Positions 32,420 through 40,897 of a DNA stretch of 64,000 nt are shown here, one piece after another. The DNA is from Arenibacterium halophilum (GTDB lineage Bacteria; Pseudomonadota; Alphaproteobacteria; Rhodobacterales; Rhodobacteraceae): NCBI RefSeq assembly GCF_005938225.1, contig NZ_VCPC01000003.1, positions 186,001-250,000 of the forward strand, written 5' to 3'. Both the position numbers and the translations under genes were made by a program. Every line of letters begins with the position of its first letter. Position 1 is the first letter of the stretch. The notes below the pieces were generated by a model, which searched no databases, had not been told where the DNA came from, and was given only the letters and a program-made list of their open reading frames with translations.

Positions 32420-32958
32420 GCGTAGGCCTCCACCCCGCCATCGGCGATCTGGTCGGCAGACGGATGGCGCCACAGCCCCATGGTGCCAAAGGTTGGATGC
32501 ACGAAATCATCCGCCTCGCGGCGCGCACCAAGCCGTTCGGCCACGCGGATCGACCCCACATTCCCGGGCGCGATGGAACTGATGAGCGTGGTCAGGCCGA
32601 GGGTGTCATAAGCGAAGCTGCGGGCGGCGTGGCCCGCCTCGACGGCGTATCCCTGTCCGGTGCCGCTCCAGATGAACCAGCCGACCTCGGGTTCGGGCCA
32701 GTCCATCGGGGCGTGCAGGCCGACAAGGCCGATGGCACCGGGCGCGTCTTTCGACTCGACGATCCAGCGACCGAACCCGCGCAGCTGCCAGTGGCCAAGC
32801 ACCTGGGCAAGATAGCGCCAGACTTCGAATTCCTGAAGCGGGCCGCCGACATAGCGCGCGGCATCGCTGGCGTAGAAGGCCGCGAAGGCAGGCACATCGT
32901 CTTCGCGCGGGGCGCGCAGGATCAGCCGTTGGGTTTCAAGCGTCGGGATCGGCCTCAT
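32416..32958 (-). CDS. GNAT family N-acetyltransferase (first of three)
   Basis: A 180-residue acetyltransferase. The start at 32958 gives MRPIPTLETQRLILRAPRED. The cofactor loop region is WFIWSGTGQGYAVEAGHAARS near residues 98-118, and SIAPGNVGSIRVAERLGARRE follows. It is the first of three head-to-tail paralogues between ffh and aroQ, each coupled by ATGA overlaps. A B-type repeat remnant separates it from ffh. Confidence 0.87.
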   Translation of the reverse strand: MRPIPTLETQRLILRAPREDDVPAFAAFYASDAARYVGGPLQEFEVWRYLAQVLGHWQLRGFGRWIVESKDAPGAIGLVGLHAPMDWPEPEVGWFIWSGTGQGYAVEAGHAARSFAYDTLGLTTLISSIAPGNVGSIRVAERLGARREADDFVHPTFGTMGLWRHPSADQIADGGVEAYA

Positions 32959-32992
32959 GCGCGCGTTCCCATCGCGGGCCTGGCCGCCTGTT

Positions 32993-33028
32993 GCGACCTC
33001 CGGCAGACGTATTTGGACCGAAAAGAAG
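32993..33028 (+). repeat. Degenerate B-half repeat
   Basis: CGACCTCCGGCAGACGTATT followed by TGGACCGAAAAGAAG aligns with the B half (CCTCCGGCGGGGATATTT..CCCCAAAGAAG) with several substitutions. It lies between ffh and the first acetyltransferase gene. Confidence 0.55.
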
Positions 33029-33034
33029 CCATGG

Positions 33035-34534
33035 TCATTTCTTCTTGCCAAAGCCGCTGAGGCCCGGGGGCAGGCCGCCGCCGCCAAGGCCGGGCAGGCC
33101 GCCGGGCATCTTGCCGCCCATCTGGCGCGCCGCCGCTTCGAGTGCGGCCGGATCCATCTGCGAAGGGTCGGGCATGCCGCCGCCCTTGCCGAACATGCCT
33201 TTCATCGCCTGTTTCAGCATCCCGCCTTTGCCCATCTTGCCCATCTTCTTCATCATGTCGCCCATCTGGCGGTGCATCTTCAGAAGCTTGTTGAGGTCGG
33301 AGACATCCATCCCCGCACCGGCGGCGATGCGTTTCTTGCGGCTGGCCTGCAGAATCTGCGGCGCGGCGCGTTCCTTCTTGGTCATCGACTGGATCAGCGC
33401 GATCTGGCGGGCGAGGATTTTGTCGTCGAACCCGGCTTCTTCCACCTGCTTCGCCATCTTGCCCATCCCTGGCATCATGGACATCATGCCCTCCATGCCG
33501 CCCATCTTCTGCATCTGTTCCAGCTGCATGCGCAGGTCGTTCATGTTGAACTGACCTTTCATCATGCGCTTCATCATCTTTTCGGCCTGTTCGGCCTCGA
33601 TGGTTTCCTGCGCCTTTTCGACCAGGGCCACGATGTCGCCCATGCCAAGGATGCGGCCCGCGATGCGTTCCGGCTCGAAGGTCTCGATGGCGTCCATCTT
33701 CTCGCCAAGGCCGACGAAGCGGATCGGCTTGCCGGTGACGGCGCGCATCGAGAGCGCCGCGCCGCCGCGCCCGTCGCCGTCCATCCGGGTCAGCACCACG
33801 CCGGTCACGCCGATCTTGTCATCGAATTCCGTGGCAACGTTCACCGCGTCCTGCCCGGTCAGGCCATCGACCACCAGCAGGGTTTCGCGCGGGTTGGCGA
33901 CATCGCGCACCGCGGCCGCCTGGGCGATCAGCTCCTGATCGATATGCAGCCGGCCGGCGGTGTCGAGCATGTAGACATCGTAGCCGCCAAGGCTGGCCTG
34001 CGTTTTCGCGCGTTTGGCGATGGCGACCGGGTCTTCGCCCTTGACGATGGGCAGGGTATCCACGCCGATCTGGGCGCCAAGGATCGCCAGCTGTTCCATT
34101 GCCGCCGGGCGGTTGGTGTCAAGCGAGGCCATCAGAACCCGCTTGCCTTCGCGGTCTTTCATCCGCTTGGCGAGCTTGGCGGTGGTGGTGGTTTTGCCCG
34201 AGCCCTGCAGGCCGACCATCAGGATCGGCGCGGGCGGGTTGTCGATTTTCAGGTGGCCGGGATCGCCTTCGCCCCGCAGCACGTCGATCAGCGCGTCATG
34301 CACGATCTTGACGACCTGCTGGCCCGGGGTGACCGATTTGGTCACCGCCTGTCCGGTGGCCTTGTCCTGCACTGCCTTGACGAAATCGCGGGCCACCGGC
34401 AGCGAGACATCGGCCTCGAGCAGGGCGACGCGCACCTCGCGCAGGGCGGTTGCGACATCGTCCTCGGACAGGGCGCCCTGTTTCGTCAGCCGATCAAAGA
34501 CGCCGGACAGGCGTTCGGACAGATTTTCAAACAT
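33035..34534 (-). CDS. ffh: Signal recognition particle protein Ffh
   Basis: A 499-residue SRP54 GTPase. The N domain begins MFENLSERLSGVFDRLTKQG. G-domain motifs include G1 GLQGSGKTTTTAKLAKRM near residue 107, DTNRPAA, LDTAGRLHIDQEL near 190 and the TRMDGDGRGGAALS region near 250. The Met-rich M domain (residues about 320-430, for example MEGMMSMMPGMGKM) binds the signal peptide and 4.5S RNA. A Gly/Pro-rich tail of about 60 residues ends FGKKK. The upstream gap holds a structured leader. Confidence 0.97.
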   Translation of the reverse strand: MFENLSERLSGVFDRLTKQGALSEDDVATALREVRVALLEADVSLPVARDFVKAVQDKATGQAVTKSVTPGQQVVKIVHDALIDVLRGEGDPGHLKIDNPPAPILMVGLQGSGKTTTTAKLAKRMKDREGKRVLMASLDTNRPAAMEQLAILGAQIGVDTLPIVKGEDPVAIAKRAKTQASLGGYDVYMLDTAGRLHIDQELIAQAAAVRDVANPRETLLVVDGLTGQDAVNVATEFDDKIGVTGVVLTRMDGDGRGGAALSMRAVTGKPIRFVGLGEKMDAIETFEPERIAGRILGMGDIVALVEKAQETIEAEQAEKMMKRMMKGQFNMNDLRMQLEQMQKMGGMEGMMSMMPGMGKMAKQVEEAGFDDKILARQIALIQSMTKKERAAPQILQASRKKRIAAGAGMDVSDLNKLLKMHRQMGDMMKKMGKMGKGGMLKQAMKGMFGKGGGMPDPSQMDPAALEAAARQMGGKMPGGLPGLGGGGLPPGLSGFGKKK

Positions 34535-34661
34535 GGGCCGTGGCCTCCTGGTTGTTCATTGCCATGGCCCACAGATAGGCACGGCGGCGGATCGTGTCAG
34601 CGCAAAGCCAAGGCTGAATGCGCAAATGCCCCCACGGGCGCAACGCGCTGGTGGAGGGCGA

Positions 34662-34723
34662 TCCCCTGAAATCGGGGACCGGAAAGCCTTGGCTTCCGGG
34701 TATTAGGTGCCGTTTAGGGCGCC
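34662..34723 (-). ncRNA. Structured leader or small RNA upstream of ffh (three successive hairpins)
   Basis: Three stems follow one another: TCCCC-7-GGGGA at 34662-34678, CCGGAA(a)GCC-tt-GGCTTCCGG at 34679-34699, and GGTGCC-6-GGCGCC at 34706-34723. On the minus strand TTGACT at 34734-34739 with TAAACG 17 bases on could be the promoter, so the transcript would begin at the third stem and run to ffh. I recall that a conserved RNA motif has been reported upstream of ffh in alphaproteobacteria but cannot verify that this is it. It does not show the conserved 4.5S RNA loop. Confidence 0.5.
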
Positions 34724-34754
34724 CGCTGCGCAGAGTCAAGTTGCGCAGCGGGCG
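34720..34754. other. 13-bp perfect hairpin overlapping the ffh promoter region
   Basis: CGCCCGCTGCGCA and TGCGCAGCGGGCG flank a 9-base loop. The loop contains the TTGACT (minus strand) that may be the ffh -35 box. It partly overlaps the third stem of the leader, so the two folds would be mutually exclusive. Confidence 0.6.
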
Positions 34755-34755
34755 G

Positions 34756-34792
34756 GTCGCGGGCCGGGGTGGGGCGGAATCGGGCCCGCGAC
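34756..34792 (-). terminator. Hairpin at the end of the RTX protease gene
   Basis: A 10-bp perfect stem (GTCGCGGGCC / GGCCCGCGAC) lies 17 bases after the protease stop on the minus strand. No T-tail follows, so termination may need Rho or the stem may protect the 3' end. Confidence 0.5.
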
Positions 34793-34808
34793 GCAAACGC
34801 GCGGTCGT

Positions 34809-37763
34809 TCAGATCAGCCAGCTGTCATCCAGAACCGTATCGGCCGAGATGTAGCGCAGATAGGCCAGTTGCACTGCATCCCCATTGTTGTCGACCATCA
34901 GCCAGGAACTGCGGCCGTCTGCCAGAAGCGAAATGGCGCTGGTCGAAATGGCGGCGTTGATGTCGGAAAACAGCTGCGACAGCTCGATCTGGTCGCCGTC
35001 TTCCAGTTTCATGTCATAGATCGTGTCTCCGGCATCGTCGAAGGACCGGAAGGCGAAGATATCGGCGCCTGAACCGCCCTTGATGAAATCGGCGCCGCCG
35101 CCGCCGTAGAGCAGATCCGATCCAAGGCTGCCGTCGATATAGTCGTCTCCGGCGCCGCCTTCGACGGTGTCATCCCCGGCTTCGCCATACAGGAAATCGT
35201 CGCCATCGTCGCCGCGCAGGATGTCATTGTCGACACCGCCCTTGATCAGGTCGTTGCCTGCGCCGCCTGCCAGAACGTCATCGCCGCCGTTGCCGTACAG
35301 CATGTCGGCGCCATCGCCGCCTGCGATGGTGTCAGCGCCAAAGTCGCCGCGGATGAAATCTGCACCCGATCCGCCTGCGATCGTGTCGTCGCCATTGCCG
35401 CCATAGACACGATCATTGTCGGCGCCACCGTCGATCACGTCGTCGCCATCGTCACCTTTAATATAATCGTTGCCGTCGCCGCCGCGGATCACGTCGTCAT
35501 CCTTGCCGCCGTATATGCGGTCGGCGCCCAGCCCGCCATCCAGCAGGTCTCGCCCCTCGTCGCCGCGCAGGTAATCATCGCCATCGCCGCCATAGACGAT
35601 GTCATCGCCATCGCCGGCATACAGCCGGTCGGCATCGTTTCCGCCATCCAGCAGATCGTGGCCTTCGTCGCCGCGCAGGTAATCCTTACCGTCGCCGCCT
35701 GACATCTCGTCGTCCCCACCACCACCGTACAGCTTGTCTATGCCGTTGCCGCCGCTCATGATGTCGCTGCCGCCGTCACCTTTGAGATAATCGTCGCCTT
35801 CACCGCCGGTCATCGAGTCAGCGCCCGAGCCGCCATACAGCTTGTCGTTTCCGTCTCCGCCGTCCATCGAGTCGGCGCCGCCCTGGCCCTTGAGATAGTC
35901 GTTGCCCAGGTCTCCGGTCATTGTGTCGTCGCCTTCGTCGCCATACAGGCGGTCATTGTCGGCGCCACCGTCCATGATGTCATCGCCATCGCCGCCATAC
36001 AGCCGGTCGGCGCCGATGCCGCCGCTCAGCGTGTCATCGCCAAGCGCGCCGAACAGTCGGTCATTGCCCGCGCCACCATCCAGGACGTTATCCAGCGCAT
36101 TGCCATATCCGGTATCGCTGCCGGACCCCAGCAGGAGGTTTTCGATATCGGTGCCCGTGGCGATGGTTTGCAGCTTGCCGGCGATCTTGTTCCGGGCGCC
36201 CGAGGTGAGGTTGACCCGGGATGCGCTGTCCAGTGCTGTCAGGTCCATCGTGTCGGTGCCGCCATCGCCATCGGTCAGTACGCTAGAGAAGTCGGACCAG
36301 TTGGCAGCAAAGGTTTCGGTGAAGATATAGATGGTGTCGGTCGATCCGGTGCCGCCACCGCCGCCGGTGTCGCCGGTATCATCACTGTCGTCATCCGGGG
36401 TGGTGGGCGTGTCGCCGGTGGCGTCGATGACTGCGCTGACCGACGTGGACGAGGCAAGGCCCGCAAGGAAGACCAGCGCGGTTTCCGCCACGCTGCCCGT
36501 GCCATCAGGGTCGAACATCAGCCAGGACCCGCCGGTCGCATTCGCCAGCCAGACCAGCCCGTCGGCCACCGGATCGTTGCCAGAGTAGCCAACGGCGGCC
36601 AGCAGCGGGCGGATGTCTATCCGGTCGCCTGCGGCGAGGTCGAAATCGGTGATCGTGTCGCCGCCGTCGCCACCGTCAAGATAGACAAAGCGGTCGGCGC
36701 CTTCGCCGCCGGTCAGCGTATCGGCTCCGGCGCCGCCGGTCAGAACGTCATTGCCGCCAAGCCCAAGGATCGTATCGTTGCCGCCGCCGGAATAGATGTC
36801 GTTGCCCACGTCATTGCCGGTGATGTGATCGTTGCCGCCGCCTGTCTGGGCGTTTTCGATTACAGTGCCGCGCGCGATGGCCAGGTTGCCGGTGCGCCCG
36901 TTGATGTCGGAAAAATGTTCGGCCCGCAGGTCAAGTCGCTGGTTGTGGCCGCGCGATGTCAGGCTGATGGTGTCATTGCCCGCGCTGTCGAAGATCGTGA
37001 CTGCACGGTTTGTGGGTAGGGCGGCGCCATAGAACGACTCGTTCGTGTTGTCGCCATAGGTGCTGTCGCCCGACTGGGCATTCGTGGGCGTGCCATACAG
37101 ATTCTGGATCGCCACGATGTCGGCCATCATCGCGCTGCCAAGGAAGGTATAGCCGGCGGTGACATAAGGGTTCTCGGTCTGGCTGAAATAGCTCATGACC
37201 GTCATCTGCCAACTGTCGTTGGCATAATGCGCATCACGGCTGAAATCGGCGCTGCCATTGTAGTTGCCGCCATGGCCAAGGCCCAGCGCGTGGCCGATTT
37301 CGTGGATATAGGTCTGGAGATAGTAATCGCCATAGCCCTGCCACGAGGTCTGGACGTTTACATGGCTCGACGTGATCGTCGATCCGGACATCATCGAATA
37401 GGCGTAGGCGCCGGACTGGTTGTCGTCAAAGGTGATCTGCGCGCTGGACGATTGCACGAATTCGATGCCGGTCACGGCGGTCCAGCTGTCCAGCGCCTCG
37501 CGCGCGGTCGCGCGGCCGGTTGCATCCAGCGAATTCAGGTTCACGGTGATCTGGCCGCCGCTCTGCACGTCGAACGACCGCTGCGTGCCACCGCGCTGCT
37601 GCCAGAACCCCGCGGTCAGGTAATCGGCAATCTGGTCCAGCGTATAGGTCGGCAGAGTGGCCGAGACCGATCCGCCGGTTCCATCGCCGGTATCAAGGCT
37701 CTGTACGCCATGATCGTCGTAAGTTGTCTGGTTCGGGTTCAGCGCGAGGCATTGAAGGCACAT
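34809..37763 (-). CDS. Secreted M10 metalloprotease with long RTX array
   Basis: A 984-residue type I secretion substrate. I start at 37763 (MCLQCLALNPNQ), matching the MCxxC start of the protease at 26419. The catalytic domain has the zinc motif HEIGHALGLGH at residues 154-164 and Met-turn VMSYF. A first RTX block lies at about 325-375 and a Asp/Thr/Gly-rich linker at about 449-476. A second array (residues about 544-914) has roughly 40 nonapeptides of GGxGxDxLx type. The tail ends SAD-TVLDDSWLI. About 370 residues of calcium-binding beta-roll is long for a protease and may act as a surface tether or adhesin. Confidence 0.92.
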   Translation of the reverse strand: MCLQCLALNPNQTTYDDHGVQSLDTGDGTGGSVSATLPTYTLDQIADYLTAGFWQQRGGTQRSFDVQSGGQITVNLNSLDATGRATAREALDSWTAVTGIEFVQSSSAQITFDDNQSGAYAYSMMSGSTITSSHVNVQTSWQGYGDYYLQTYIHEIGHALGLGHGGNYNGSADFSRDAHYANDSWQMTVMSYFSQTENPYVTAGYTFLGSAMMADIVAIQNLYGTPTNAQSGDSTYGDNTNESFYGAALPTNRAVTIFDSAGNDTISLTSRGHNQRLDLRAEHFSDINGRTGNLAIARGTVIENAQTGGGNDHITGNDVGNDIYSGGGNDTILGLGGNDVLTGGAGADTLTGGEGADRFVYLDGGDGGDTITDFDLAAGDRIDIRPLLAAVGYSGNDPVADGLVWLANATGGSWLMFDPDGTGSVAETALVFLAGLASSTSVSAVIDATGDTPTTPDDDSDDTGDTGGGGGTGSTDTIYIFTETFAANWSDFSSVLTDGDGGTDTMDLTALDSASRVNLTSGARNKIAGKLQTIATGTDIENLLLGSGSDTGYGNALDNVLDGGAGNDRLFGALGDDTLSGGIGADRLYGGDGDDIMDGGADNDRLYGDEGDDTMTGDLGNDYLKGQGGADSMDGGDGNDKLYGGSGADSMTGGEGDDYLKGDGGSDIMSGGNGIDKLYGGGGDDEMSGGDGKDYLRGDEGHDLLDGGNDADRLYAGDGDDIVYGGDGDDYLRGDEGRDLLDGGLGADRIYGGKDDDVIRGGDGNDYIKGDDGDDVIDGGADNDRVYGGNGDDTIAGGSGADFIRGDFGADTIAGGDGADMLYGNGGDDVLAGGAGNDLIKGGVDNDILRGDDGDDFLYGEAGDDTVEGGAGDDYIDGSLGSDLLYGGGGADFIKGGSGADIFAFRSFDDAGDTIYDMKLEDGDQIELSQLFSDINAAISTSAISLLADGRSSWLMVDNNGDAVQLAYLRYISADTVLDDSWLI

Positions 37764-38126
37764 GTTAATCACCGTCGTGTTAATTTCGGACCGCGACGAA
37801 ACGGACAGGACGGGCGCAGCGGTGCGCCCCGGGTGGGGCGCGGGGGCTTGCAGGGAACAGGGGGCATCGGTGACCGGAACGGCATCGCCCGGGCAGGGCA
37901 TAAGCCACCGGGCGATCACGTCAGGGCCGTGTCGTCAGCGTATGTTGGGGGGAACGGCCATTCTGGTCCGATGCCATATGTCTAGCGCCCGATCTGGCGC
38001 GTGATTCGACCAAATCGGGGCATTATCGGGGCGCGGCGCCCTGCCGCTGCCTGTCCGGATGGGAAGAGGTTCGAGGCGGCAGCGAGGCGGAGGTGCAGGG
38101 GCCGCGCTTAGCCCCTGCATAGCATG
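37764..38126. other. Intergenic region upstream of the RTX protease gene
   Basis: No gene is supported. Two direct GTTAAT copies at 37764-37769 and 37779-37784 lie immediately before the protease start. The rest is GC-rich with no clear promoter. Confidence 0.4.
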
Positions 38127-38166
38127 AAAACAGCGGGCCACGCCCCGGCAAGGGAGTAGCCCGCTG
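38127..38166 (-). terminator. Terminator of the azoreductase gene
   Basis: On the minus strand CAGCGGGC and GCCCGCTG form an 8-bp perfect stem around a 20-base loop, followed by TTTTC. It lies about 40 bases after the azoR stop. Confidence 0.7.
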
Positions 38167-38207
38167 TCTCGTACGTATAGTCCTGTGAGGGGCAAGCGCC
38201 CCTTGGA

Positions 38208-38789
38208 TCAGGCGGCCAGCGCTTCGATCTGGGTCTTGGCGGATGCCATCTTTTCTTCCAGCCCGGCCATGACCTGATCGGCACCGATCACGGTCACGTC
38301 GGTAATGCCGATAAAGCCAAGGATGAATTTCAGGTAGCCGGTGAGGTAATCGTAATCGGCCTCGATCGGGGTGCCGCCGGTTGCAATGGCAACAATCGCG
38401 CGTTTGCCGGTCATCAGGCCTTCGGGTCCGGCTTCGGTATAGCGGAACGACCGGCCCGCGCGGGCGATCAGGTCGATCCATGTCTTGAGGCTGGTGCTGA
38501 TCGAAAAGTTGTACATGGGCGCGCCGATCACGATGGTGTCGGCCTGCTCCAGCTCTGCCAGCAACTCGTCAGACAGCGCCAGAATGGCCTTCTGATCGTC
38601 CGAACGGTCGGCGTCGGGCGTAAAGTTGGCGCCGATCCAGGTGGCGTCGATGGCTGGCAGCGGCTCGACCAGATCGCGGCGGATCACCGTATCTGCGTTC
38701 AGCTGACGCAGGATTTCGGCGCTCAGTTCTCGGGTGACGGATTGTTCGGTGCGCGGTGACGCATCGATATGAAGAACGGTGTTGGTCAT
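38208..38789 (-). CDS. azoR: FMN-dependent NADH-azoreductase
   Basis: A 193-residue flavodoxin-like quinone/azo reductase. The FMN phosphate loop is VLHIDASPRTEQSVTRELS at residues 5-23, and GAPMYNFSISTSLKTWIDLIAR near residue 90 is the AzoR signature; AIATGGTPIE supplies the third flavin loop. These enzymes reduce quinones and protect against thiol stress. A longer frame on this strand extends through the lysR gene in antisense and is not used. It is divergent from lysR. Confidence 0.93.
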   Translation of the reverse strand: MTNTVLHIDASPRTEQSVTRELSAEILRQLNADTVIRRDLVEPLPAIDATWIGANFTPDADRSDDQKAILALSDELLAELEQADTIVIGAPMYNFSISTSLKTWIDLIARAGRSFRYTEAGPEGLMTGKRAIVAIATGGTPIEADYDYLTGYLKFILGFIGITDVTVIGADQVMAGLEEKMASAKTQIEALAA

Positions 38790-38854
38790 TTTCGGAGGTC
38801 CTGATGAGAAACTTTTGTGCCGCCAATTTGATCCTTGCACATGTGAACGCAACT

Positions 38855-38868
38855 TGCGAAAACTCGCA
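38855..38868. promoter_or_regulatory. Putative LysR operator between azoR and lysR
   Basis: TGCGA and TCGCA are perfect inverted arms around AAAC in the 120-base divergent gap. The dyad is close to the T-N11-A form of LysR sites, with one extra base. Confidence 0.45.
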
Positions 38869-38909
38869 CACCCTGTGTTCTGACGCACATAAAACCGGAG
38901 CAGGCCGCA

Positions 38910-39785
38910 ATGGATAACTGGGACGAGGTACGCACCGCCTTTCAGGTCGCGCGAATGGGCACCGTCAGCGGTGCCGCCGAAGTTTTGGGCGTGCACCATG
39001 CCACCGTGATCCGCCATATCGACGCGCTGGAAGGCCGGATTGGCGTCAAACTGTTCCAGCGTCACGCGCGCGGCTATACCGCCACCGAAGCGGGCGCCGA
39101 TCTGCTGCGCGTGGCGCAGGCCACCGATGATCAATTCAACCAGCTGGTCGGGCGGCTGAAAGGGCAGGGCGAGGATGTGGGCGGCGAGCTTGTCGTGACC
39201 TCGCTTACCTCGATGGCGCCGGTGCTGATCCCGGTGATGACCGATTTCCAGCGCGCCCATCCCGATCTGCTGGTGCGATATCTGACCTCGGGGCGGCTGT
39301 TCCGGCTGGAATACGGCGAGGCGCATGTGGCCATCCGTGCAGGCGCCCCGCCGGACCAGCCCGACAACGTGGTGCAGCCCTTCGTGCGGCAGGCCATCGG
39401 GCTTTATGCCAGCCAAGGCTATGTCGATGCCCATGGCAAGCCGGAGTCCGTCGCCGATTTCCCGCAACACCGCTTTATCGGGCCCGACGATCTGACCAGC
39501 CGCGCGCCTTTTTACCGCTGGCTGCGCGATAACCTGGACCCGCGCCACATTACCTTCCGCGTGACCAGCGAGCATTCGGTGAAAGAGGCCGTGCTGGCCG
39601 GGGCTGGTCTTGGCTTCCTGACCGAATGTGAAGCCTCGCGCCTGCCCGGTCTCGTCCAGGTGATGGAGCCGCGCGACGACTGGACCGCGCCGCTGTGGCT
39701 GGTGACACACGTTGATCTGCACCGCACCAACAAGGTGCAGGCCTTCCTGAAGTTCCTGAAATCACGCGCTCAGGATTGGGTGTAA
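38910..39785 (+). CDS. LysR family transcriptional regulator
   Basis: A 291-residue regulator. The winged HTH at residues 1-60 reads FQVARMGTVSGAAEVLGVHH then ATVIRHIDALEGRIGVKLFQR. The effector domain begins near residue 90 (GGELVVTSLTSMAPVLIPVM) and ends KVQAFLKFLKSRAQDWV. A GGAGCAGG site precedes the ATG. Divergent placement suggests that it controls azoR in response to a quinone or electrophile. Its stop overlaps the exporter start by one base. Confidence 0.92.
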   Translation: MDNWDEVRTAFQVARMGTVSGAAEVLGVHHATVIRHIDALEGRIGVKLFQRHARGYTATEAGADLLRVAQATDDQFNQLVGRLKGQGEDVGGELVVTSLTSMAPVLIPVMTDFQRAHPDLLVRYLTSGRLFRLEYGEAHVAIRAGAPPDQPDNVVQPFVRQAIGLYASQGYVDAHGKPESVADFPQHRFIGPDDLTSRAPFYRWLRDNLDPRHITFRVTSEHSVKEAVLAGAGLGFLTECEASRLPGLVQVMEPRDDWTAPLWLVTHVDLHRTNKVQAFLKFLKSRAQDWV

Positions 39786-40702
39786 TGCGCGATTCGCTGC
39801 GCGGGCATCTGGCGATGCTGACCTTTTCGGCGCTTGTGGGCGGATCATTCTCGCTTGGCGCAATGGTGGCGAATGATATCGCCCCCGCCGCGTTGAACGC
39901 GGTGCGCTTTGCCATCGCGGCGCTGGTGATCGGCTCGGCCGCGATGGCAACCACCGGCATTCCGCGCAGCGCGCTGCGGGCCCCTTGGCGGTATCTTGTG
40001 CTGGGCGCGATCTTTGTCACCTATTTCGTGCTGATGTTCGAAGGGCTGAAAACCGCCGCGCCGGTCAGCGCCTCGGCGGTGTTCACGCTGACGCCGCTGA
40101 TGGCCGCCGGCTTTGGCTGGCTGTTGCTGCGGCAGGTTCTGACGGCGCGCATGGCGCTGGCCCTGGCCATCGGCGGAGCCGGCGCGCTTTGGGTGATTTT
40201 CCGCGCCGACTGGGCCGCCTTCAGGGCCTTTCATATCGGGCAGGGTGAAATTGTCTATTTCTGGGGCTGTGTGGCCCATGCGATCTATACCCCGATGGTG
40301 CGCAAACTGAATCGCGGCGAACCGGCGATCGTCTTTACCTTCGGAATGCTGCTGGCGGGGTTCCTCGTACTGGTCGTCTACGGATGGTCCGACCTGCGCG
40401 CTACCGACTGGGCCGGTCTGCGCCCGCTGGTCTGGGTTGCTATCTTTTACCTCGCGATCTTCGCCAGTGCCGCCACATTCACGCTGATGCAATATGCGGC
40501 ACTGCGTTTGCCCTCAGCCAAGGTGCTGGCCTACACCTACCTCGCCCCGACCTGGGTCATCGTCTGGGAAATCGCGCTGGGGCACGAGGTACCCTCCGGT
40601 CTGACCCTGGTCGGAGTGGCCGCCACGGTGGTCGCCCTGCTGCTCCTTCTGCGCGACGAACCGGCCCACGCGATGCCCGCACGCACGACGAAAACAGTCT
40701 GA
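39785..40702 (+). CDS. DMT superfamily (EamA) transporter
   Basis: A 305-residue inner-membrane protein with ten predicted helices in two EamA repeats; the first repeat begins GHLAMLTFSALVGGSFSLGA and the second near QGEIVYFWGCVAHAIYTPMV. The ATG at 39785 overlaps the lysR TAA (TAATG), so the two are translated together. Many such proteins export amino acids or metabolites; coupling to a LysR gene fits an inducible exporter. Confidence 0.88.
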   Translation: MRDSLRGHLAMLTFSALVGGSFSLGAMVANDIAPAALNAVRFAIAALVIGSAAMATTGIPRSALRAPWRYLVLGAIFVTYFVLMFEGLKTAAPVSASAVFTLTPLMAAGFGWLLLRQVLTARMALALAIGGAGALWVIFRADWAAFRAFHIGQGEIVYFWGCVAHAIYTPMVRKLNRGEPAIVFTFGMLLAGFLVLVVYGWSDLRATDWAGLRPLVWVAIFYLAIFASAATFTLMQYAALRLPSAKVLAYTYLAPTWVIVWEIALGHEVPSGLTLVGVAATVVALLLLLRDEPAHAMPARTTKTV

Positions 40703-40768
40703 CAAGATCCAAGGGAACACAAACGGCCCGGCGTGCGTTCCTGTCACAGCTACGTGAAAGGACACATT

Positions 40769-40837
40769 ATGAACAGCATCATCTATCTCGTCGGCCTGGT
40801 CGTTATCGTTCTGGCCATCGTCGGCTTCGTTCTCTAA
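40769..40837 (+). CDS. 22-residue hydrophobic peptide
   Basis: A short frame encodes MNSIIYLVGLVVIVLAIVGF plus VL, almost entirely one membrane helix. GAAAGGA lies 6 bases upstream of the ATG, a good ribosome site. It follows the DMT exporter by 66 bases on the same strand. Peptides of this kind are found in alphaproteobacteria without assigned function. Confidence 0.6.
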   Translation: MNSIIYLVGLVVIVLAIVGFVL

Positions 40838-40897
40838 CGCAACTCTGACCAACGGCCGGGCGCGCCACGCGCTGTCCCGGCCGGTTTCTACCCCCGA

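Noticed and set aside
34535-34808. 4.5S (SRP) RNA gene next to ffh
   Set aside because: The conserved SRP loop with its GGAA/AGCA internal-loop pattern is not present, although the region is clearly structured.
35009-36130. Possible non-coding tandem repeat
   Set aside because: The regular 27-base pattern encodes RTX nonapeptides in an intact frame.
38804-38914. A 36-codon plus-strand frame ending at the lysR start, with GGAGG upstream
   Set aside because: Its composition is mixed and it spans the azoR/lysR control region; the GGAGG lies just upstream of the azoR start on the other strand. A leader peptide cannot be excluded but nothing supports it.
38790-39722. A minus-strand extension of azoR giving 504 residues
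   Set aside because: The extra N-terminal part is antisense to lysR; the azoreductase fold starts at the ATG at 38789.
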